The notes: generated from the letters alone by a model not told the origin. A DNA stretch of 64,000 nt from an uncultured Alphaproteobacteria bacterium (GCA_902612825.1 CACMET010000002.1:67542-131541), one strand, 5' to 3'; shown: positions 20,376 through 30,023, numbered from the stretch's first letter. Numbers and translations: made by a program.

Positions 20376-21699
20376 TTTTTGTTACTTTTATATCAATTGT
20401 ACCATCAATAAGTTTTACTGATAATTGATCATCAGTAATAATTTTTTTACTTGTCTTAACAATTTTCTTTTTATCCATCAAAATTGAGTATCCTTTTTTA
20501 AGATTTGAAGAAATAGAATTTGAATTGAGCAATCTTATATTAGACTTATATTTTTCAAGCTTATCTTTGTAATTATTGGCTATATTCAAATTAAGATTTT
20601 TTGAAAGATTGTTAATCTTTGTTTGTTTTAAGTTTATTGATGAATCTGGTGAAACAATAGATTTTCCCAGGTTAAGAAGATTCAATTTTGATATACTAAA
20701 TTTATTTTGAATTGATAATGTTAAATTTTTGAAATCGTCTAAAAGCTTCTCTTTATAATTATTAACTATCAAGCTTGGAGATTTGAGAAATTTATTTAAA
20801 TATTCATAATTTTCTTTTTTAGATTGAATTTGTGAATTTACTTTTGTGTTTAATCTAAGTTGTAAATTTTTAATTTTTTCTATCAATTCAAATCTAACTG
20901 GGGTAGCTTTTTCAGCTGCCGCAGTTGGTGTAGACGCTCTTAAATCTGATACTAAATCAATAATTGTTGTATCTGTTTCATGACCTATTGCTGATATAAT
21001 TGGTATTTTTGAATCAAAAACACTTGTTGCAAGATTTTCATCATTAAATGCCATTAAGTCTTCAGTACTACCTCCGCCTCTAGCAACAATAAGAATATCT
21101 GGTTTACTAGATTTAAGTTTATTGAAACCTTCGATAGCATTTATGATGCTATCTGCTGCATCAATACCCTGAACAGAAACAGGCCATATATCTAATGGCA
21201 TTGGAAAACGATCATTAACCCTATTAATTATATCATGTACTACAGAGCCAGTGGGAGAAGTAATTATACCTAATCTTTCAGGCAAAAAAGGTAATGGAAT
21301 TTTTTTATCTTCATCAAAATAACCTTTTTTTTGAAGTCTTTTTTTTCTTTCTTCAATAAGTTTTAAAAGTGCCCCCTCCCCTGCAATTTCAATTTTATCA
21401 ATATCTATCTGGTAGGTAGTTTTATAACGAGACCAAGTGGTGATTCTCCCAGTTGCAATTATTTCTAACCCTATTTCTGGATTTATATCTAAATATTTTT
21501 TTTTCTGATCCCAGATAACTCCACTTAAAATTGAATCTTCGTCTTTAAGTGTTAGATAAATTTGCCCTCTTGTTGCAGTTTTTACCTCAGAAATTTCTCC
21601 TTTAATTCTTACATAATTAAAATTGGACTCAATTACTTCTTTAAATGCTTGATTAAATTCTGAAACTTCAAACTCAGGTATATTTATTTTATCAATCAT
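20368..21699 (-). CDS. xseA: Exodeoxyribonuclease VII large subunit
   Basis: Catalytic subunit of the single-strand exonuclease. The 443 residues have an N-terminal OB fold (RIKGEISEVKTATRGQIYLTLKD), the catalytic core with GIITSPTGSVVHDI and the ARGGGSTEDLMAFND block, then GHETD and the long helical C-terminal region that binds XseB. No small-subunit gene lies nearby. tadA ends one base before its start on the same strand. Confidence 0.97.
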   Translation of the reverse strand: MIDKINIPEFEVSEFNQAFKEVIESNFNYVRIKGEISEVKTATRGQIYLTLKDEDSILSGVIWDQKKKYLDINPEIGLEIIATGRITTWSRYKTTYQIDIDKIEIAGEGALLKLIEERKKRLQKKGYFDEDKKIPLPFLPERLGIITSPTGSVVHDIINRVNDRFPMPLDIWPVSVQGIDAADSIINAIEGFNKLKSSKPDILIVARGGGSTEDLMAFNDENLATSVFDSKIPIISAIGHETDTTIIDLVSDLRASTPTAAAEKATPVRFELIEKIKNLQLRLNTKVNSQIQSKKENYEYLNKFLKSPSLIVNNYKEKLLDDFKNLTLSIQNKFSISKLNLLNLGKSIVSPDSSINLKQTKINNLSKNLNLNIANNYKDKLEKYKSNIRLLNSNSISSNLKKGYSILMDKKKIVKTSKKIITDDQLSVKLIDGTIDIKVTKIN

Positions 21700-22143
21700 C
21701 TATTTTTTAAAAAATTTTTTTAATAAATTGCTACATTCTTTTTCCATAATGCCACCATAAATAGTCGGCGTAAATATATTTTCTCTTTGAAAAGCAATTC
21801 GAAGTTTTTCAATTCCTCCATTTTTTTCATCATAAGCACCAAAATAAACATTTTTAATATGTACTTCACTTATTGCACTAGCGCACATTGTGCATGGTTC
21901 TAATGTAATAAATAATGTCATATTTTCTAAATATTTAAGCTTCAATCTTTCGCAAGTTTCATGAATTAGATTTAATTCACAATGCTTTATAGCATTTTTA
22001 TCTTTATTGACTGAATTGTAACTTCTAGCTACAATATTGTTTGTTGTATTATCAACAAGTATTCCCCCAACTGGAACCTCATTTAAATTATAAGCTTTGC
22101 CTGCTTCAATAATTGCTTCTTTCATAAAAAAATCAACGTTCAT
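21700..22143 (-). CDS. tadA: tRNA-specific adenosine deaminase
   Basis: Makes inosine at the wobble position of tRNA-Arg(ACG). Numbered from the ATG at 22,143, the zinc and catalytic residues are His54 and Glu56 (HCE; most homologues read HAE) and Cys84/Cys87 in EPCTMC. The length of 147 residues is normal. An in-frame GTG twelve bases upstream is possible, but the ATG gives the usual short N terminus. It diverges from the gamma-glutamyl hydrolase gene across a perfect palindrome. Confidence 0.93.
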   Translation of the reverse strand: MNVDFFMKEAIIEAGKAYNLNEVPVGGILVDNTTNNIVARSYNSVNKDKNAIKHCELNLIHETCERLKLKYLENMTLFITLEPCTMCASAISEVHIKNVYFGAYDEKNGGIEKLRIAFQRENIFTPTIYGGIMEKECSNLLKKFFKK

Positions 22144-22165
22144 TCTGGAACACACTTATGTTGTA

Positions 22166-22186
22166 CATTATAATTGAATTATAATG
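22166..22186. promoter_or_regulatory. Perfect 21-bp palindrome with bidirectional -10 elements
   Basis: The arms CATTATAATT (22,166-22,175) and AATTATAATG (22,177-22,186) are exact inverted repeats around a single central base. Each arm contains TATAAT, so a -10 is offered in both directions, and the right arm includes the start codon of the plus-strand gene at 22,184. The TATAAT at 22,169 ends nine bases before that ATG, which predicts an almost leaderless mRNA. It may be only a back-to-back promoter or also a dimeric repressor site. Confidence 0.5.
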
Positions 22187-22882
22187 AAAAAACCAATTAT
22201 TGGAATAACTCTTGATAATGAAAAAAAGAAAACATACTCAAAATTTCCATGGTATGCATTAAGAGAAAATTACTTAACTTCCTTAACTAAATTTAATGCT
22301 ATTCCGTTTCCATTATTACATGAAAAAAAATATATTGATGATTTTTGTCATTTAATTGATGGTCTAATTATTACTGGAGGAGATTTTGATATTAATCCCA
22401 AATTATATAAAACAAGTAATACTCAATCTAAAAATATTAAAAATAAAAGAACAAATTTTGAAATAAATATTTTTAATAATTTTTTTAAATATAACAAACC
22501 TATATTGGGAATTTGTGGTGGCGCACAACTTATTAATGTTGCATGCGGTGGAACATTAATACAAGATTTAAAAAGAGATCCGATAAACCATGAGCAAGAA
22601 AATCCAAGAAATCAAACGAGTCACAGTGTTAATATTTCAAACAATACTCAACTACATAAAATATGTGGGTCTCAAAAAATTAAAGTTAATAGTGCACATC
22701 ATCAGTCAGTAAAAAAAATTGGTAAAGACTTAAATGTTTCATGTGTAGCCAATGATGGTGTTATTGAAGGAATAGAACACAAAAAACACAAATGGTGTAT
22801 TGGTTTACAATGGCATCCTGAATTTTTAATAACAAAATATGATATAAAAATAATCAAAAATTTTATTAGTGAAGCAAAGTGA
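22184..22882 (+). CDS. Gamma-glutamyl hydrolase, peptidase C26 (PuuD-like)
   Basis: A cytoplasmic class I glutamine amidotransferase-fold hydrolase that would cleave gamma-glutamyl amides such as gamma-glutamyl-GABA. The 232 residues have the nucleophile Cys111 in LGICGGAQL, the IITGGDFDINP segment typical of the C26 family, and the catalytic His-Glu pair in QWHPEF near the C terminus. The natural substrate is uncertain because no other putrescine-pathway genes are in the window. The stop overlaps the GTG start of the next gene. Confidence 0.88.
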   Translation: MKKPIIGITLDNEKKKTYSKFPWYALRENYLTSLTKFNAIPFPLLHEKKYIDDFCHLIDGLIITGGDFDINPKLYKTSNTQSKNIKNKRTNFEINIFNNFFKYNKPILGICGGAQLINVACGGTLIQDLKRDPINHEQENPRNQTSHSVNISNNTQLHKICGSQKIKVNSAHHQSVKKIGKDLNVSCVANDGVIEGIEHKKHKWCIGLQWHPEFLITKYDIKIIKNFISEAK

Positions 22883-23571
22883 ATATTAGAATTTCAAAAT
22901 ATCTATCAAGTGCTGGAATTTGTTCACGAAGAGATGCAGAAAAATTAATTATAGAAAAAAAAATTAAAATTAATAATCAAGTATGCCTTCATCCAAGTCA
23001 TAAAGTAAGTAATTTAGATATTGTAAAAGTTAATAATAAAATTGTTAAAAAAGCAAATAAAGTTGAAGTATGGAAGTTATACAAACCAATAAAATATATT
23101 TGTAGTACAAAAGATAATTTAGGTAGGAAAAAAATTTTTGACTTATTACCAAAAAATGTCGGTCAATTAATAAGCGTTGGAAGATTAGATTATATGAGTG
23201 AGGGATTGATCTTACTAACCAATAATGGTGACTATTCAAGATATTTAGAACATCCATCTTCAAACATCGAGCGGATTTATAGAGTTTGTATAAATAGCAA
23301 TGTACAAAATAATGATTTACAAAAAATAAATAAAGGCATTACAATTAAAGAAATAAATTATAAAAAAATTAAAGTTGCCTTTGAAAAAAAATTAAAAAAT
23401 CATAGTTGGTTAATTTTTAAACTTAAAGAAGGAAAAAATAGAGAAATTAGAAATATTTGTAATTATTTTTCATGGAATATAGTTAAATTAATAAGAATTG
23501 AATATGGCCCTTATAAGCTCGGAAGACTTAAAGAAGGGCAATTTCAAAAATTAAATTCAATTAGCAAATGA
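22879..23571 (+). CDS. rRNA pseudouridine synthase, RsuA/RluB family
   Basis: Isomerises a uridine in ribosomal RNA. The 230 residues begin with an S4 RNA-binding domain (RISKYLSSAGICSRRDAEKLI), followed by the catalytic domain with the active Asp in VGRLDYMSEGLILLTN and the KEGKNREIRN segment. The GTG start at 22,879 is embedded in the upstream stop (GTGA) and keeps the full S4 domain. Position suggests RluB (23S U2605), the usual alphaproteobacterial neighbour of rsmD, but RsuA cannot be excluded. Confidence 0.92.
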   Translation: MNIRISKYLSSAGICSRRDAEKLIIEKKIKINNQVCLHPSHKVSNLDIVKVNNKIVKKANKVEVWKLYKPIKYICSTKDNLGRKKIFDLLPKNVGQLISVGRLDYMSEGLILLTNNGDYSRYLEHPSSNIERIYRVCINSNVQNNDLQKINKGITIKEINYKKIKVAFEKKLKNHSWLIFKLKEGKNREIRNICNYFSWNIVKLIRIEYGPYKLGRLKEGQFQKLNSISK

Positions 23572-24128
23572 TACAGATTACAGGAGGAAAGTTTAAGCAA
23601 AAAAAATTAGCAAGCATTAATGATTTTGTAAGACCAACTTCTTCTCTAAAAAGAGAAGCTTTTTTTTCAATTATTGAAAGTTATGCAATCAAAAATTCTA
23701 TAGAATTATATAAAAATAAAATTTTTTTAGATCTTTTCGCAGGTATTGGCACAATGGGTTTAGAAGCAATTTCTAGAGGCATGAGTGAAGTAATTTTTTT
23801 TGAGAATAATATTGAAGTTCTTAAAATTTTAAAAAAAAATTGTTTAAGTATTTGTAAAAATAATCAATTTAAAATTTATGAAGAAGACCTTATTCATTCT
23901 AAATTAGAAATAGAATTTCAAAATATATCAGTTGTTTATATTGATCCACCATATGCAAAATATAATTTAACAAATCTTTTAGAAAATTTATCAAATAAAA
24001 TTAAAGGTACTACTTTGATTGGTTTGGAAACTAGTGTGAAAGATAATATTGTAATTCCAGAAAATTTAAATCTGCTTCAAAAAAAAACTTACGGTAAAAC
24101 AATAATTTATATTTTTAAATTATCTTAA
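23568..24128 (+). CDS. rsmD: 16S rRNA (guanine(966)-N2)-methyltransferase
   Basis: SAM-dependent methyltransferase of 16S rRNA. The 186 residues show ITGGKFKQKKLAS and RPTSSLKREAFFSI at the N terminus, the SAM motif FLDLFAGIGTMGLEA and the catalytic IDPPYAKY. The start overlaps the pseudouridine synthase stop (ATGA), and the 3' end overlaps the convergent pgi gene by nine bases. Confidence 0.95.
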   Translation: MIQITGGKFKQKKLASINDFVRPTSSLKREAFFSIIESYAIKNSIELYKNKIFLDLFAGIGTMGLEAISRGMSEVIFFENNIEVLKILKKNCLSICKNNQFKIYEEDLIHSKLEIEFQNISVVYIDPPYAKYNLTNLLENLSNKIKGTTLIGLETSVKDNIVIPENLNLLQKKTYGKTIIYIFKLS

Positions 24129-25319
24129 ATAAGCTTTAGTTAGTTTTTTACCCTGTTCAACAGCAGGTTGATTGAAAGGATCAACATCTAAATACATACA
24201 GGAAGCAATTGTTTCTATTATACTAAACGATAATAATTTACCTAAGTTTTGTTCATCTATTTTAGGAATATAGATTTCTCTAAAACTAAAATTATTTAAT
24301 TTAAAAGTTTCAATGGTTGCGCGCTGTTCAGCTTCCATTAGATCTCCCATTGTTTTATCTTTAAAATAGTCAATATCGGTATTTTCAAACATATTATTAT
24401 TAATTTTTATGCCCTTATTTGAATGATCTGTAGTGATAAAGGTGAAATATTTATCTTTAGGTCCATCTAAATATAGTTGTAATTGACTATGCTGATCAGT
24501 GGTCCCTACTGAATGAATTGCTGTAATACCTTTATTATTTTTTCCAATACTTTCTGCCCAAAGTTGCAGATACCATTTTCCAAAAAAATAAAGTGAATCA
24601 GAATATGTCATTAAAACATTATTAGTAAATTTTATATTTTCTTTTTGAGTTAAATATCTTCCAAGATCGTACGGTTTGTAATTATCAATATTATTAATTA
24701 CTTCAGATGCTCCGCCAAAAAGTGCATCTATATTTAATCCAGAAATGATTGCAGGAACTATACCAACATTGGTAAATATAGAATATCTGCCTCCAACATC
24801 TTTATGATGCTCTAATAGTAAACAATTATTATCTTTTGCAATTTTAAAAAGTGGTGATTCTTTAAATTCAGTTATGATTAGAGTATTTGAAAAGAAATCT
24901 TCAACTTTGTTAGCTTCTATTGCCTTTTGATAGAGACATGAAAATTGAGATAATGTCTCTGGTGTAGTACCCGATTTTGAAATAACCAAGAAACCAGTTA
25001 GCTCAAAATTAATATTTTGAAAATTTTTTTCAAAATTAATAGGGTCAACATTATCATAAAATTCTAAGATAATTTTATTATTGGAAATAATATTATTTAA
25101 TGCTCTAGCTCCTAAATTTGAACCTCCTGTACCAAATACAATTATTTTTTCTTTTTTCTCTTTAAATTGATTTGAAATTTTTATGGTTTCTTCTAATAAA
25201 TTTTTATCTGAAACAATATTCAGAGAAGGAAGTTTTTCTATTACATTAGTTATACTTTGATCAGTATCTTTATTTTGAGTGATTTTGTCAAAATTTGAAT
25301 TGAAGTATTTTATTTCCAT
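24120..25319 (-). CDS. pgi: Glucose-6-phosphate isomerase (short form)
   Basis: Interconverts glucose 6-phosphate and fructose 6-phosphate. At 399 residues it is about 150 shorter than the enterobacterial enzyme. Phosphate-binding loops GTGGSNLGARAL and ISKSGTTPETL, the GRYSIFTNVG signature and the MEAEQRATIETF segment are all readable, and the C-terminal GQKLTKAY lysine region is kept. The shortening seems to be in surface insertions and the N terminus rather than in catalytic parts. It lies 8 bases downstream of the BamF-like gene and gives the sugars of the accessory block a route into central metabolism. Confidence 0.93.
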   Translation of the reverse strand: MEIKYFNSNFDKITQNKDTDQSITNVIEKLPSLNIVSDKNLLEETIKISNQFKEKKEKIIVFGTGGSNLGARALNNIISNNKIILEFYDNVDPINFEKNFQNINFELTGFLVISKSGTTPETLSQFSCLYQKAIEANKVEDFFSNTLIITEFKESPLFKIAKDNNCLLLEHHKDVGGRYSIFTNVGIVPAIISGLNIDALFGGASEVINNIDNYKPYDLGRYLTQKENIKFTNNVLMTYSDSLYFFGKWYLQLWAESIGKNNKGITAIHSVGTTDQHSQLQLYLDGPKDKYFTFITTDHSNKGIKINNNMFENTDIDYFKDKTMGDLMEAEQRATIETFKLNNFSFREIYIPKIDEQNLGKLLSFSIIETIASCMYLDVDPFNQPAVEQGKKLTKAYLR

Positions 25320-25327
25320 TTATAAAA

Positions 25328-25828
25328 TTAAAAGAAGAAAAATCTTTTTTTCTTTTTAGGTTCACCTTCTTCATCATCTTCGTTTTCTTCTTTACTTTTG
25401 AAAAAGAAAAATCTTTTCTTCTTTTTTGGCTCTTCTATATTTGCACTTTCAACATCTGTATTATCTTGGCTTATTTCATCTTCTGAGTTTCCATCAAGAT
25501 CTTCTCTGATACTATTATCTACTTGATCTGCTTCAGTTTCTTTTAAAATATTGTCGATAACAGAATTTTCAGAAGGCGTATCATTACTTTCTTCATCCAG
25601 ACCAAAGAGAATTTCCTTTGCAAGCTCACTATCGGTATCATCAATATCTTTTGATTCAATTTGATCAGGTGGTAGTAAATTAAAATTTGGTGGAATTACT
25701 AATGGAGGATTTTCAACTACATTATATTCATCTATTACTTTTCTTTCTACACCGGCACTACTTCTAATAGTATTACAAGAAGAGAGAAATAGTGAGGAAA
25801 TGATTGTTACACAAATAACTTTTTTCAT
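25328..25828 (-). CDS. DUF3035 lipoprotein, BamF-like, with repeated basic-aromatic tail
   Basis: A 166-residue lipoprotein: signal peptide with lipobox LSSC (Cys18), then the DUF3035 core ending in ENPPLVIPPNFNLLPP. DUF3035 includes BamF, a lipoprotein of the outer-membrane assembly machinery in some alphaproteobacteria. The rest is acidic and low in complexity. The tail holds two copies of EPKKKKRFFFF, separated by an acidic linker, and the second copy is the C terminus. The order ileS-lspA-bamF is usual in the class and supports the call. Its start overlaps the lspA stop by four bases. Confidence 0.85.
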   Translation of the reverse strand: MKKVICVTIISSLFLSSCNTIRSSAGVERKVIDEYNVVENPPLVIPPNFNLLPPDQIESKDIDDTDSELAKEILFGLDEESNDTPSENSVIDNILKETEADQVDNSIREDLDGNSEDEISQDNTDVESANIEEPKKKKRFFFFKSKEENEDDEEGEPKKKKRFFFF

Positions 25829-26277
25829 TTTGCTGTTTTTGATTTTATAAAAAAACTTATTATTAACATGATAATTCCAATTGTAATATAGATATCTGCT
25901 AGATTAAATGCTGGCCAATAAAAATTTTCATAATGTAGTAAGATAAAATCAACAACATAACTATTTATCAATCTATCAATAATATTTGATAATGCGCCAA
26001 TTATAACAAAGAAATATGCCAGTTTTTCAAGTTGTTTGTCTGATATAATAAATAAATAAAAAATTAATATAACAACTACTAAAGCTATAAATATTAATAT
26101 CCAATGAGAAACATACCCTGAAAATAAACCAAAAGAAACTCCAAAGTTCTGAACATAAACTAAATCAAAATATTCATTGATTTTTATTGATTGATTTAAA
26201 AACAAATTATCTTGAATTAAATACTTAGTTAAAAGATCAAAAAAAATTAATGATACTAGTATAGCTATCTTAATCAC
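25825..26277 (-). CDS. lspA: Lipoprotein signal peptidase (signal peptidase II)
   Basis: Inner-membrane aspartyl protease that cleaves prolipoprotein signal peptides. The 150 residues contain four membrane helices. The two catalytic Asp regions are readable: NIIDRLINSYVVDFI and FNLADIYI. It lies directly between ileS (adjacent, no gap) and the BamF-like lipoprotein gene, itself a substrate, as in many bacteria. Confidence 0.97.
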   Translation of the reverse strand: MIKIAILVSLIFFDLLTKYLIQDNLFLNQSIKINEYFDLVYVQNFGVSFGLFSGYVSHWILIFIALVVVILIFYLFIISDKQLEKLAYFFVIIGALSNIIDRLINSYVVDFILLHYENFYWPAFNLADIYITIGIIMLIISFFIKSKTAK

Positions 26278-29052
26278 TTAACTTATTGCATCATTACAAC
26301 GATTGCAAATTTCATTTTTTACTAATTCCTTTTCATATTTCCAACATCTTTGACATTTTTGGCCGCTCACCTTTGATGCTTGCACTTTTACATTTTCAAT
26401 ATCGTCTATTGAAAAACCTTGGCTATTTTCATCAAGTAGTTGCAATTTAAATGATGAAGTAATAGCAATTTCATCAAACATAACTTCATTAACTTTATCA
26501 AAACTTTCTTTAGAAACATAAATATCCAAATGAGCTTCTAAACTTGAACGTATAATTTTTTCTTCTCTAATTTTCTCAATTGCTCCAGTAGCAACTTTTC
26601 TAATATTTTTAATTAAATTCCATTTTTCATTTAATTGATTATCTTCATATTCATTTTTACATTGTAAAAAATCTTGTAGGTGTATACTTTCAGTATTTCC
26701 CATAGCTTTCCATGCTTCTTCAGAAGTGAAAGAGATAGATGGTGCAAACCACCTTACTAAATGATTAAATATTATATTTAATAGAGTTCTAGTAGATCTT
26801 CTTTTAATCGACTGTTTACTATCACAGTATATGGTGTCCTTTCTGATATCAAAATAAAAAGCTGAAAGATCACTTGAGCAAAGATTTAAAAGTGTAGTAA
26901 ACATCAAATGAAAATTAAAAGTTTTCACACATCTTTGTACAGTTTGATCAACTTCCCACAATCGATGAAGTAGATATTTTTCTAACTCTGGAAACTCACT
27001 CTCATCAATAACTTCCTCTTTAGTAAAATCATTTAAATTGCCAATTAAAAAACGAAAGGTATTTCTTATTCTTCTATAAGACTCAGCTTGTGATTGAAGG
27101 ATAGCATTATCAAGTTTCAGATCATCATAATAATCGGATGCCACTACCCATAATCTTAAAATATCTACGCCATATTTTTTTAAAATATCATCAGGAGAAA
27201 TGACATTACCTAAAGATTTAGACATTTTACGACCTCTTCCATCAACAACAAAACCGTGAGTTAAAACGCTTTCATATGGAGCTTTTCCTCTTGTGCCAGA
27301 AGACTCTAAAAGAGATGAATGAAACCATCCTCTGTGTTGGTCACTTCCTTCTAAGTACATCGATGCAGGCCATTTCAAATCTTCTCTTTGTTCTAGACAA
27401 AAAGCATGTGTAGAACCACTATCAAACCATACTTCAACTACATCTTTAACCTGTTCATAATCTTCAAGTGAATATTCATCCCCTAAAAACCTTTGTGGAT
27501 CTTCAGTAAACCACGTATTGCTTCCTTCTTTTTCATATATATCTGCTATTCTATTGATAATATTTTCATCTCTTAAAGGTTGACCCGTTTTTTTATTTAC
27601 AAATAATGGTAAAGGTACACCCCACACTCTTTGTCTAGATACACACCAATCTGGTCTAGTTTCAATCATTGATCTAAGCCTAGTTTGACCTTGAGGAGGA
27701 TAGAAAATAGTTTCATCAATTGATTTAAGAGCAATGTCTCTTAAATTATTTTTTTCCATGGAAATGAACCATTGTGGAGTATTTCTATAAATAAGAGGTG
27801 CTTTAGACCTCCATGAATGTGGGTAGCTATGACGAAGCGTCCCTTTAAATAATAATTTTGAAAATTCTTCTAATTTATCTGCAATTTTGTGATCTACTTT
27901 ATAAATATGTTCACCTTCAAAACCAACAGCATGTTGATTATATTTTCCATCATCTTGAACTGTCTGGATAATATCAACATTATTTTCTATCCCTAAAACA
28001 TAGTCGTCATCTCCGTGTCCAGGAGCTATATGTACAACTCCTGTTCCCTGTTCTAAGTTTACAAAATCCCCATGAAATGGTTTTACAATAAAATCATAAC
28101 CCAATTGTTTAAATGGATGCTCACATTCGCAAGTAGATAAATTATCTCCTTTAAATTTCTTTTTTATTCTAAATTGTTTAATTCCAATTTCTTTAGTTAC
28201 ATTTTCTAAAAGTTCTGAAGCAAATATTAATTTATCATTTTTTTTGACTAAACTATTTTCTTCTAATTCTTCAACAACAATAAGTGAATAATCTAATTCT
28301 TTGCCATAAGCCAGAGCTCTGTTACCTGGAATCGTCCAAGGAGTTGTTGTCCAAATAACAATATTAGAATCAATTAAATCTTCATCGGTAGAATTTTTAA
28401 TTAAAAATTTAACATATATAGTGTTGGACGTATGATCTTCATATTCAACTTCGGCATCAGCTAGAGCTGTCTTTTCTACGACAGACCAGAGAACTGGTTT
28501 TGCTCCTTTATACAAACTTTCATCAAGTAAAAATTTTCCAAGCTCTCGAACAATTTGTGCTTCTGCTTTATTGGACATTGTAAGATATGGATTTTCCCAA
28601 TCCCCTTCAACACCAAGTCGTCTAAATTCTTTTTTTTGTATCTCGATCCATTTTTCTGCAAACTCTCTACACTCATTTCTAAATTGAACAGTTGGAACAT
28701 CATCCTTGTTCTTTCCTTTTTTTCTATATTCCTCTTCTATTTTCCATTCAATTGGTAAACCGTGACAATCCCATCCAGGAACATAAATAGAGTCTTTTCC
28801 AGCCATTTGTTGTGTTCGCACAATGACATCTTTTAAAATTTTATTAAGAGCTGTACCCATATGAATATGTCCATTTGCATATGGTGGACCATCATGAAGA
28901 ACAAATTTTTCTCTACCTTTGGATTTATCTCTTAGCTTTTTAAAAATATTTTCTTTATCCCACTCCTCTATTATTGCAGGTTCTTTTGAGGGTAAATTAG
29001 CTCTCATTTCAAAAGATGTTTTGGGAAGAAAAATTGTATCTTTATATTCCAT
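26278..29052 (-). CDS. ileS: Isoleucyl-tRNA synthetase
   Basis: Class I synthetase of 924 residues. The HIGH box appears as HIHMG near residues 62-66 (PPYANGHIHMG), the editing domain carries TTTPWTIPGNRALA, and KMSKS is in GRKMSKSLGN near residue 600. The C terminus ends in the bacterial-type zinc finger with two CxxC pairs (CQRC and CNRC). It shares one base with the ribF stop and lies directly before lspA. Confidence 0.98.
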   Translation of the reverse strand: MEYKDTIFLPKTSFEMRANLPSKEPAIIEEWDKENIFKKLRDKSKGREKFVLHDGPPYANGHIHMGTALNKILKDVIVRTQQMAGKDSIYVPGWDCHGLPIEWKIEEEYRKKGKNKDDVPTVQFRNECREFAEKWIEIQKKEFRRLGVEGDWENPYLTMSNKAEAQIVRELGKFLLDESLYKGAKPVLWSVVEKTALADAEVEYEDHTSNTIYVKFLIKNSTDEDLIDSNIVIWTTTPWTIPGNRALAYGKELDYSLIVVEELEENSLVKKNDKLIFASELLENVTKEIGIKQFRIKKKFKGDNLSTCECEHPFKQLGYDFIVKPFHGDFVNLEQGTGVVHIAPGHGDDDYVLGIENNVDIIQTVQDDGKYNQHAVGFEGEHIYKVDHKIADKLEEFSKLLFKGTLRHSYPHSWRSKAPLIYRNTPQWFISMEKNNLRDIALKSIDETIFYPPQGQTRLRSMIETRPDWCVSRQRVWGVPLPLFVNKKTGQPLRDENIINRIADIYEKEGSNTWFTEDPQRFLGDEYSLEDYEQVKDVVEVWFDSGSTHAFCLEQREDLKWPASMYLEGSDQHRGWFHSSLLESSGTRGKAPYESVLTHGFVVDGRGRKMSKSLGNVISPDDILKKYGVDILRLWVVASDYYDDLKLDNAILQSQAESYRRIRNTFRFLIGNLNDFTKEEVIDESEFPELEKYLLHRLWEVDQTVQRCVKTFNFHLMFTTLLNLCSSDLSAFYFDIRKDTIYCDSKQSIKRRSTRTLLNIIFNHLVRWFAPSISFTSEEAWKAMGNTESIHLQDFLQCKNEYEDNQLNEKWNLIKNIRKVATGAIEKIREEKIIRSSLEAHLDIYVSKESFDKVNEVMFDEIAITSSFKLQLLDENSQGFSIDDIENVKVQASKVSGQKCQRCWKYEKELVKNEICNRCNDAIS

Positions 29053-29981
29053 TATAATTGATGATATTCTTTTGCTTTATTTATATCTTTATTGATTTGC
29101 TTGGTTAGTTCTTCAAAATTATTAAATTTTTGTTCAGACCTAATAAATGTAAGGAATTCAACAGTCAATTCTTTACCATATATTTCTTCACTAAAATTAA
29201 ACATATGTGTCTCTAGAAGGAGTTTGCTTCCATCGACTGTTGGTCTTAAACCAAAATTTGAAACACCTTTGTATTTTTTACCTTCTAACAGCACTTCTAC
29301 ACAGTAAACACCTCTTTTTGGTAATATGTGTTGATCTGGTATCATATTAGCAGTCGGAAAATTGATTTCTCTAGCTCTTTTATCACCTTCAATTATTGTT
29401 CCATGCATATGCCAGGGTCTACCTAAAGACTCTGCAACATTTTCCATATAACCATCTTTTATTTGTGATCGAATAATTGAAGATGAATATTTATCCGATT
29501 TATCAGCAAGCATAATAGGATCAATTAAATGAATATTAAAATTATTTTTTTCAGCATACTTTTCTAATGTTTTAAAATTACCTTTTCTGTCTTTTCCAAA
29601 CTTAAAGTCAGTACCTATAACTAAGTATTTAATATTTAATTTATCAATAAGAATTTTAGTTACAAAATCATCAGCTGATAATATTGATAGATTATTATCA
29701 AAAGAAAAATCTATAAATATATCTAAACCCAATCTTTCAAGAAAATTTATTTTATCACTTTGAGTATAAATATTAAAAGACTCATTAATTTGATTAAAGT
29801 AAACACGAGGATGAGGATTAAAACTCATTATAGAAGATAATAAATTATTATTTGATGCAATCTCCTTAATTTTATTTATTATTTCTTGGTGCCCCTTATG
29901 TATTCCATCAAAATTACCTATTGCGAGACAAAGGTCTAATTTTTCAAATTCTGATGCTGTATCTAATTTATAAATTTTCAT
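29052..29981 (-). CDS. ribF: Bifunctional riboflavin kinase / FAD synthetase
   Basis: Converts riboflavin to FMN and then FAD. The N-terminal adenylyltransferase domain has the nucleotide site LAIGNFDGIHKGHQEII, and the C-terminal kinase domain has GRPWHMHG, followed by REINFPTANM and RGVYCV. The length of 309 residues is normal. It is the first gene of the ribF-ileS-lspA-bamF-pgi run. No FMN riboswitch is visible in the 42 bases upstream, which are too short to hold one. Confidence 0.96.
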   Translation of the reverse strand: MKIYKLDTASEFEKLDLCLAIGNFDGIHKGHQEIINKIKEIASNNNLLSSIMSFNPHPRVYFNQINESFNIYTQSDKINFLERLGLDIFIDFSFDNNLSILSADDFVTKILIDKLNIKYLVIGTDFKFGKDRKGNFKTLEKYAEKNNFNIHLIDPIMLADKSDKYSSSIIRSQIKDGYMENVAESLGRPWHMHGTIIEGDKRAREINFPTANMIPDQHILPKRGVYCVEVLLEGKKYKGVSNFGLRPTVDGSKLLLETHMFNFSEEIYGKELTVEFLTFIRSEQKFNNFEELTKQINKDINKAKEYHQL

Positions 29982-30023
29982 AATATTTATAAATCAATTA
30001 GTATAGAAACTTATGGTTAGTAA

